Shown here: positions 61,762 through 64,000 of the stretch, piece by piece | Layout of the letters: each line of letters starts with the position of its first letter | Position numbering within the stretch: position 1 is the stretch's first letter | From: Pseudomonas sp. PSE14 | GTDB taxonomy: Bacteria; Pseudomonadota; Gammaproteobacteria; Pseudomonadales; Pseudomonadaceae | Assembly (NCBI RefSeq): GCF_029203285.1 | Contig: NZ_CP115669.1 | Location: forward strand, 4,216,001-4,280,000 | Direction of reading: 5' to 3' | Length of the DNA stretch: 64,000 nucleotides | Notes under the pieces: model-generated | What the model was told of the DNA's origin: nothing | The model's database searches: none | What the model saw: the letters and a program-made list of their open reading frames with translations, nothing else | Program-made: the position numbers and the translations under genes

Positions 61762-62697
61762 TCAATTCTCCGCGCGGGGGTCACGGCCAATGGGGTGCGG
61801 CTGGTTGCGCTCGCGCGCCAGCTCGATCTGCTTCTGCCGCTCGCGGGCGCTGGCACGGGTCTTCTCCGGCAGCGAATCCCAGCAATGCGGGCAGCTGATG
61901 CCCGGCGCGTAGTGCTCGGAGGCACGGTCCTCGGCCGAGATCGGGTTGCGGCAGGCATGGCACTGATCGTAGTCGCCTTCGGTGAGGTCGTGGCGCACGG
62001 TCACGCGGTTGTCGAAGACGAAGCAGTCGCCGCGCCACAGGGTTTCGGCCTCGGGCACCTCTTCCAGGTACTTGAGGATGCCGCCCTTGAGGTGGAATAC
62101 CTCTTCGAAACCTTCGCTGAGCATGTAGCTCGACGCCTTCTCGCAGCGGATGCCACCGGTGCAGAACATGGCGACCTTCTTGTGCTTGGCCGGGTCGTAG
62201 TGCTCGCGGATGTAGTCGGGGAATTCGCGGAACGACTTGGTTTTCGGGTCGATGGCGCCCTCGAAGGTGCCGATGGCCACTTCGTAGTCGTTGCGGGTGT
62301 CGATCAGCAGCACTTCCGGATCGGAAATCAGCGCGTTCCAGTCCTTGGGTTCAACGTAGGTGCCGACCTTCGAATTCGGGTCCACGCCCGGCACGCCGAG
62401 GGTGACGATTTCCTTCTTCAGCTTGACCTTGGTGCGGTAGAAGGGTTGTTCGTCGCAGTAGGACTCCTTGTGGTCCACATCCGCCAGGCGCGGGTCATTG
62501 CGCAGCCAGGCCAGCAGGCCGTCGATGCCGGCGCGGGTGCCGGAGACGGTGCCGTTGATACCCTCTTCGGCGAGCAGCAGGGTGCCCTTCACGCCATTGT
62601 CCAGCAGGGTCTGCAGCAGGGGTTCGCGCAGGGCGACGTAGTCGGGCAGGGAGACGAACTTGTACAACGCCGCGACGACGATTCGATCGGTGGTCAT
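61762..62697 (-). CDS. trhO: tRNA uridine(34) hydroxylase TrhO (rhodanese-like)
   Basis: 311 residues. The N-terminal UPF0176 domain ([45 protein letters not shown]) precedes a rhodanese domain whose active Cys is in [19 protein letters not shown] (about 174-181). A Cys-rich C-terminal tail ([15 protein letters not shown]) may bind metal. TrhO hydroxylates uridine 34 of several tRNAs with O2, giving ho5U. A hairpin (62766-62787) lies upstream, between it and the bolA-like gene. Confidence 0.93.
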   Translation of the reverse strand: MTTDRIVVAALYKFVSLPDYVALREPLLQTLLDNGVKGTLLLAEEGINGTVSGTRAGIDGLLAWLRNDPRLADVDHKESYCDEQPFYRTKVKLKKEIVTLGVPGVDPNSKVGTYVEPKDWNALISDPEVLLIDTRNDYEVAIGTFEGAIDPKTKSFREFPDYIREHYDPAKHKKVAMFCTGGIRCEKASSYMLSEGFEEVFHLKGGILKYLEEVPEAETLWRGDCFVFDNRVTVRHDLTEGDYDQCHACRNPISAEDRASEHYAPGISCPHCWDSLPEKTRASARERQKQIELARERNQPHPIGRDPRAEN

Positions 62698-62765
62698 GCA
62701 TCACTCCAGTGGTCGCCCGCGTAAAGGGCGGACCGGGTCCTTGAATTACAGCAGCTGAAAATGAC

Positions 62766-62787
62766 AGCGCCGGCAAAAGCCGGCGCT
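62766..62787 (-). terminator. Hairpin terminator after the BolA-like gene
   Basis: A 9-bp perfect stem AGCGCCGGC/GCCGGCGCT with a TTTT loop. On the minus strand it is followed by GTCATTTT. It separates bolA from trhO. Confidence 0.65.
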
Positions 62788-62852
62788 GGGTGTCGCATTC
62801 TACCGGAGCGGGACGAAGCCCGCATCCTGCCGCCTATCAGCGCGGCGTGCGG

Positions 62853-63161
62853 TCAATGCAGGTCATGCTTGCTGCCGCCACGGCAGGTCGGCGATTCCGG
62901 CGCCTGTCCCTGCTGCGCCCACTCCTCGGGGGTGTAGGTATGCAGGGCCAGGGCGTGGAACTGCCCCATCAGGTCGCCGAGGGCGGCGTAGACCTTCTGG
63001 TGCCGCTTCACCGCGTTCAGCCCGGCGAACACCGGGCTGACGATCACGGCCTTGTAGTGCGTTTCCTGCCCGCGGCTGTGCATGTGGCTCTCGTCGTGCA
63101 CCTCCAGGTGCTGCGGTTCGAGGGCGCCCAGGGCGGATTGGATACGGTCACGCATGCTCAT
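62853..63161 (-). CDS. bolA: BolA-family protein
   Basis: 102 residues. The BolA fold is seen in IQSALGALEPQHLEVHDESHMHSRGQETHYKAVIVSPVFAGLNAVKRHQKVYAALGDLM, with the conserved invariant His of the KRHQ motif and a Cys in the tail (SPTCRGGSKHDL). BolA works with monothiol glutaredoxins (GrxD) on iron-sulphur cluster trafficking and is also a stress regulator of shape. The start is ATG 63161 (MSMRDRIQ) or 63155 (MRDRIQ). Gene order (bolA after DUF2059) matches P. aeruginosa as I recall. Confidence 0.9.
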   Translation of the reverse strand: MSMRDRIQSALGALEPQHLEVHDESHMHSRGQETHYKAVIVSPVFAGLNAVKRHQKVYAALGDLMGQFHALALHTYTPEEWAQQGQAPESPTCRGGSKHDLH

Positions 63162-63206
63162 GTCGGGTCTCGCTGGCAATCAGGCAGTCAATGCAGGTCA
63201 GGATGA

Positions 63207-63719
63207 TCAGGGCTTCTTGGCCGGAGCGGCCGGGGCTTTCACGCCCAGTTCCTTGTCCATGTCGGCCATCAGCTTGTTCACCGGCTCCACGGCAGTCTGC
63301 AGCTTGGCCTGGGTCAGCTGGGCGGATTCGGCGGTCAGGCGCGGCATCTTCTCCAGCATCTTGCGGCCCACGGGCGACGCGTAGAAGTCGTTGATCTGCT
63401 TGAGCTCGGATTCGCTGAAGTTGCTGGTGTAGAGCTTGACCAGTTCAGGCTTGAGCTTGTCCCAGCCTACCGCGCGGTCGAGTTCGGCATTGGCCTTGGC
63501 CTGGTAACGCTCCAGCACCGGCTTCTTGCTCTCGGGCGCCTTGGACTCGGCGAAACGCTGGGCGAGCATCTGCTGGACCTGCGCATAGACCGGCACGGTG
63601 AGCTTGTCGGCGTGAACCTGCTTGAGGAATTTCTCCGCCTCGGTGTTGGCGTCGGCCAGGGCGATAGAGCTGAAGCCCACCAGTAGAGCTGCGGTGCAGA
63701 GAGTACGAAGAGCGGTCAT
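63207..63719 (-). CDS. DUF2059 exported protein
   Basis: 170 residues. A signal peptide (MTALRTLCTAALLVGFSSIALA) precedes a helical DUF2059 domain: AEKFLKQVHADKLTVPVYAQVQQMLAQRFAE and VKLYTSNFSESELKQINDFYASPVGRKMLEKMPRLTAESAQL. The family is periplasmic and uncharacterised. AAGGA lies 7 nt upstream of ATG 63719. A longer frame starting 63887 would lack this ribosome-binding site. Confidence 0.88.
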   Translation of the reverse strand: MTALRTLCTAALLVGFSSIALADANTEAEKFLKQVHADKLTVPVYAQVQQMLAQRFAESKAPESKKPVLERYQAKANAELDRAVGWDKLKPELVKLYTSNFSESELKQINDFYASPVGRKMLEKMPRLTAESAQLTQAKLQTAVEPVNKLMADMDKELGVKAPAAPAKKP

Positions 63720-63886
63720 TGGGCGGTCCTTGAGTCTGAAGGTATGTCCCGGTGGGACCCGCCATTCTGCGCCTAAGTTCGGAAAGTGCTCAAGAGACCG
63801 CCGAACTGCACGGAAGTGGCCCGCATCTCTTGTCGACCTTTCGGCAAACCGGCATGCTGCGTCGCATTGCCACATGGATGTGTCCA

Positions 63887-64000
63887 ATGAATACCTTCAC
63901 CTACGTGCCGCCCTACGCAAACGCCCCTCCCCTGTGCGACCCGCGCGGCCGCCTGAACGACGCCGCCATCGGCTGGTCGAGCCGGCCGCAGACGGTCTGC
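63887..64000 (+). CDS. DUF2804 family protein, N-terminal fragment
   Basis: Only the first 38 codons are inside the window: MNTFTYVPPYANAPPLC followed by DPRGRLNDAAIGWSSRPQ. The GRLNDAAIGWSSRP pattern is the usual start of DUF2804 proteins (G-R-L-N-x-A-A-x-G-W-S/T). If so, the window contains two members, the other at 11334-12350. The start diverges from the DUF2059 gene with a 167-bp gap. Confidence is limited by the cut. Confidence 0.55.
   Translation, partial: MNTFTYVPPYANAPPLCDPRGRLNDAAIGWSSRPQTVC

Overview
The window is high-GC DNA of a Pseudomonas. The gene content (minCDE-rluA, the patatin autotransporter plpD, fimV-like, lapG-lapD, the N-acetylglutaminylglutamine amide cluster, betX) and the order within short blocks match, as I remember it, P. 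aeruginosa and its close relatives. The blocks are joined differently from P. aeruginosa PAO1, and the intergenic repeats suggest another member of that group. This assignment is inference. I see no tRNA, rRNA, insertion sequence, prophage, plasmid function or CRISPR array. It reads as ordinary chromosome whose gaps are full of REP-type repeats.

Layout. 1-4.0 kb: a probable phosphate-starvation lipid-renovation pair (plcP-agt) with a Pho box, then AraC, CsaA and an EamA permease. 4.3-16.2 kb: rfaD, an Rdx/SelW-like protein, plpD, a FimV-like LysM protein, MarR, a DUF2804 protein, a diguanylate cyclase (probably HsbD) and recQ. 16.4-20.2 kb: YgfB-like, DUF454, lapG, lapD. 20.7-25.7 kb: PPK2-type polyphosphate:AMP phosphotransferase, mnmC, a TauE/SafE permease and MarR. 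25.8-30.9 kb: the three-gene NAGGN osmoprotectant operon and a YheU-like protein. 31.3-34.0 kb: ynfA, a hypothetical gene, a probable PhrS small RNA, an SDR and small membrane proteins. 34.1-40.2 kb: a DUF485-actP module, a DUF294/CBS/cNMP protein overlapping a DnaQ-like exonuclease, betX and DUF2061. 40.3-45.7 kb: a GH17 enzyme, small membrane/secreted proteins, GNAT, an alpha/beta hydrolase and an MlaA-like protein. 45.8-52.0 kb: pirin, patatin, an LpxL/HtrB acyltransferase, minCDE and rluA. 52.2-63.9 kb: XapX, a quinone oxidoreductase, a haem-oxygenase-like di-iron protein, a GGDEF-EAL enzyme, a LuxR regulator, a methyltransferase, an ABC exporter, a DsbA-like protein, trhO, BolA and DUF2059. 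Both edges cut genes.

Themes. Many genes act on the envelope and its lipids: plcP-agt, plpD, the second patatin, the LpxL-type acyltransferase, the MlaA homologue and rfaD. Four proteins work with c-di-GMP or its effects: HsbD, LapD with its protease LapG, and the large GGDEF-EAL enzyme. Osmoadaptation is represented by the NAGGN operon and betX.

Non-coding features are the least ordinary part. There are two REP/REPIN families, one with a compensatory base-pair change; REP copies that supply the stop codons of lapD and a patatin gene; two copies of a composite MITE-like element; and a long repeat present once full-length and once with an exact 150-bp deletion between CCGG repeats. There is also an ANR-type promoter with a roughly 209-nt transcript that looks like PhrS, and a strongly folded hairpin with a T-tract downstream of rfaD. 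I found no clear new multi-gene system; the best unexplained protein is the haem-oxygenase-like oxidase candidate at 53.6-54.4 kb.
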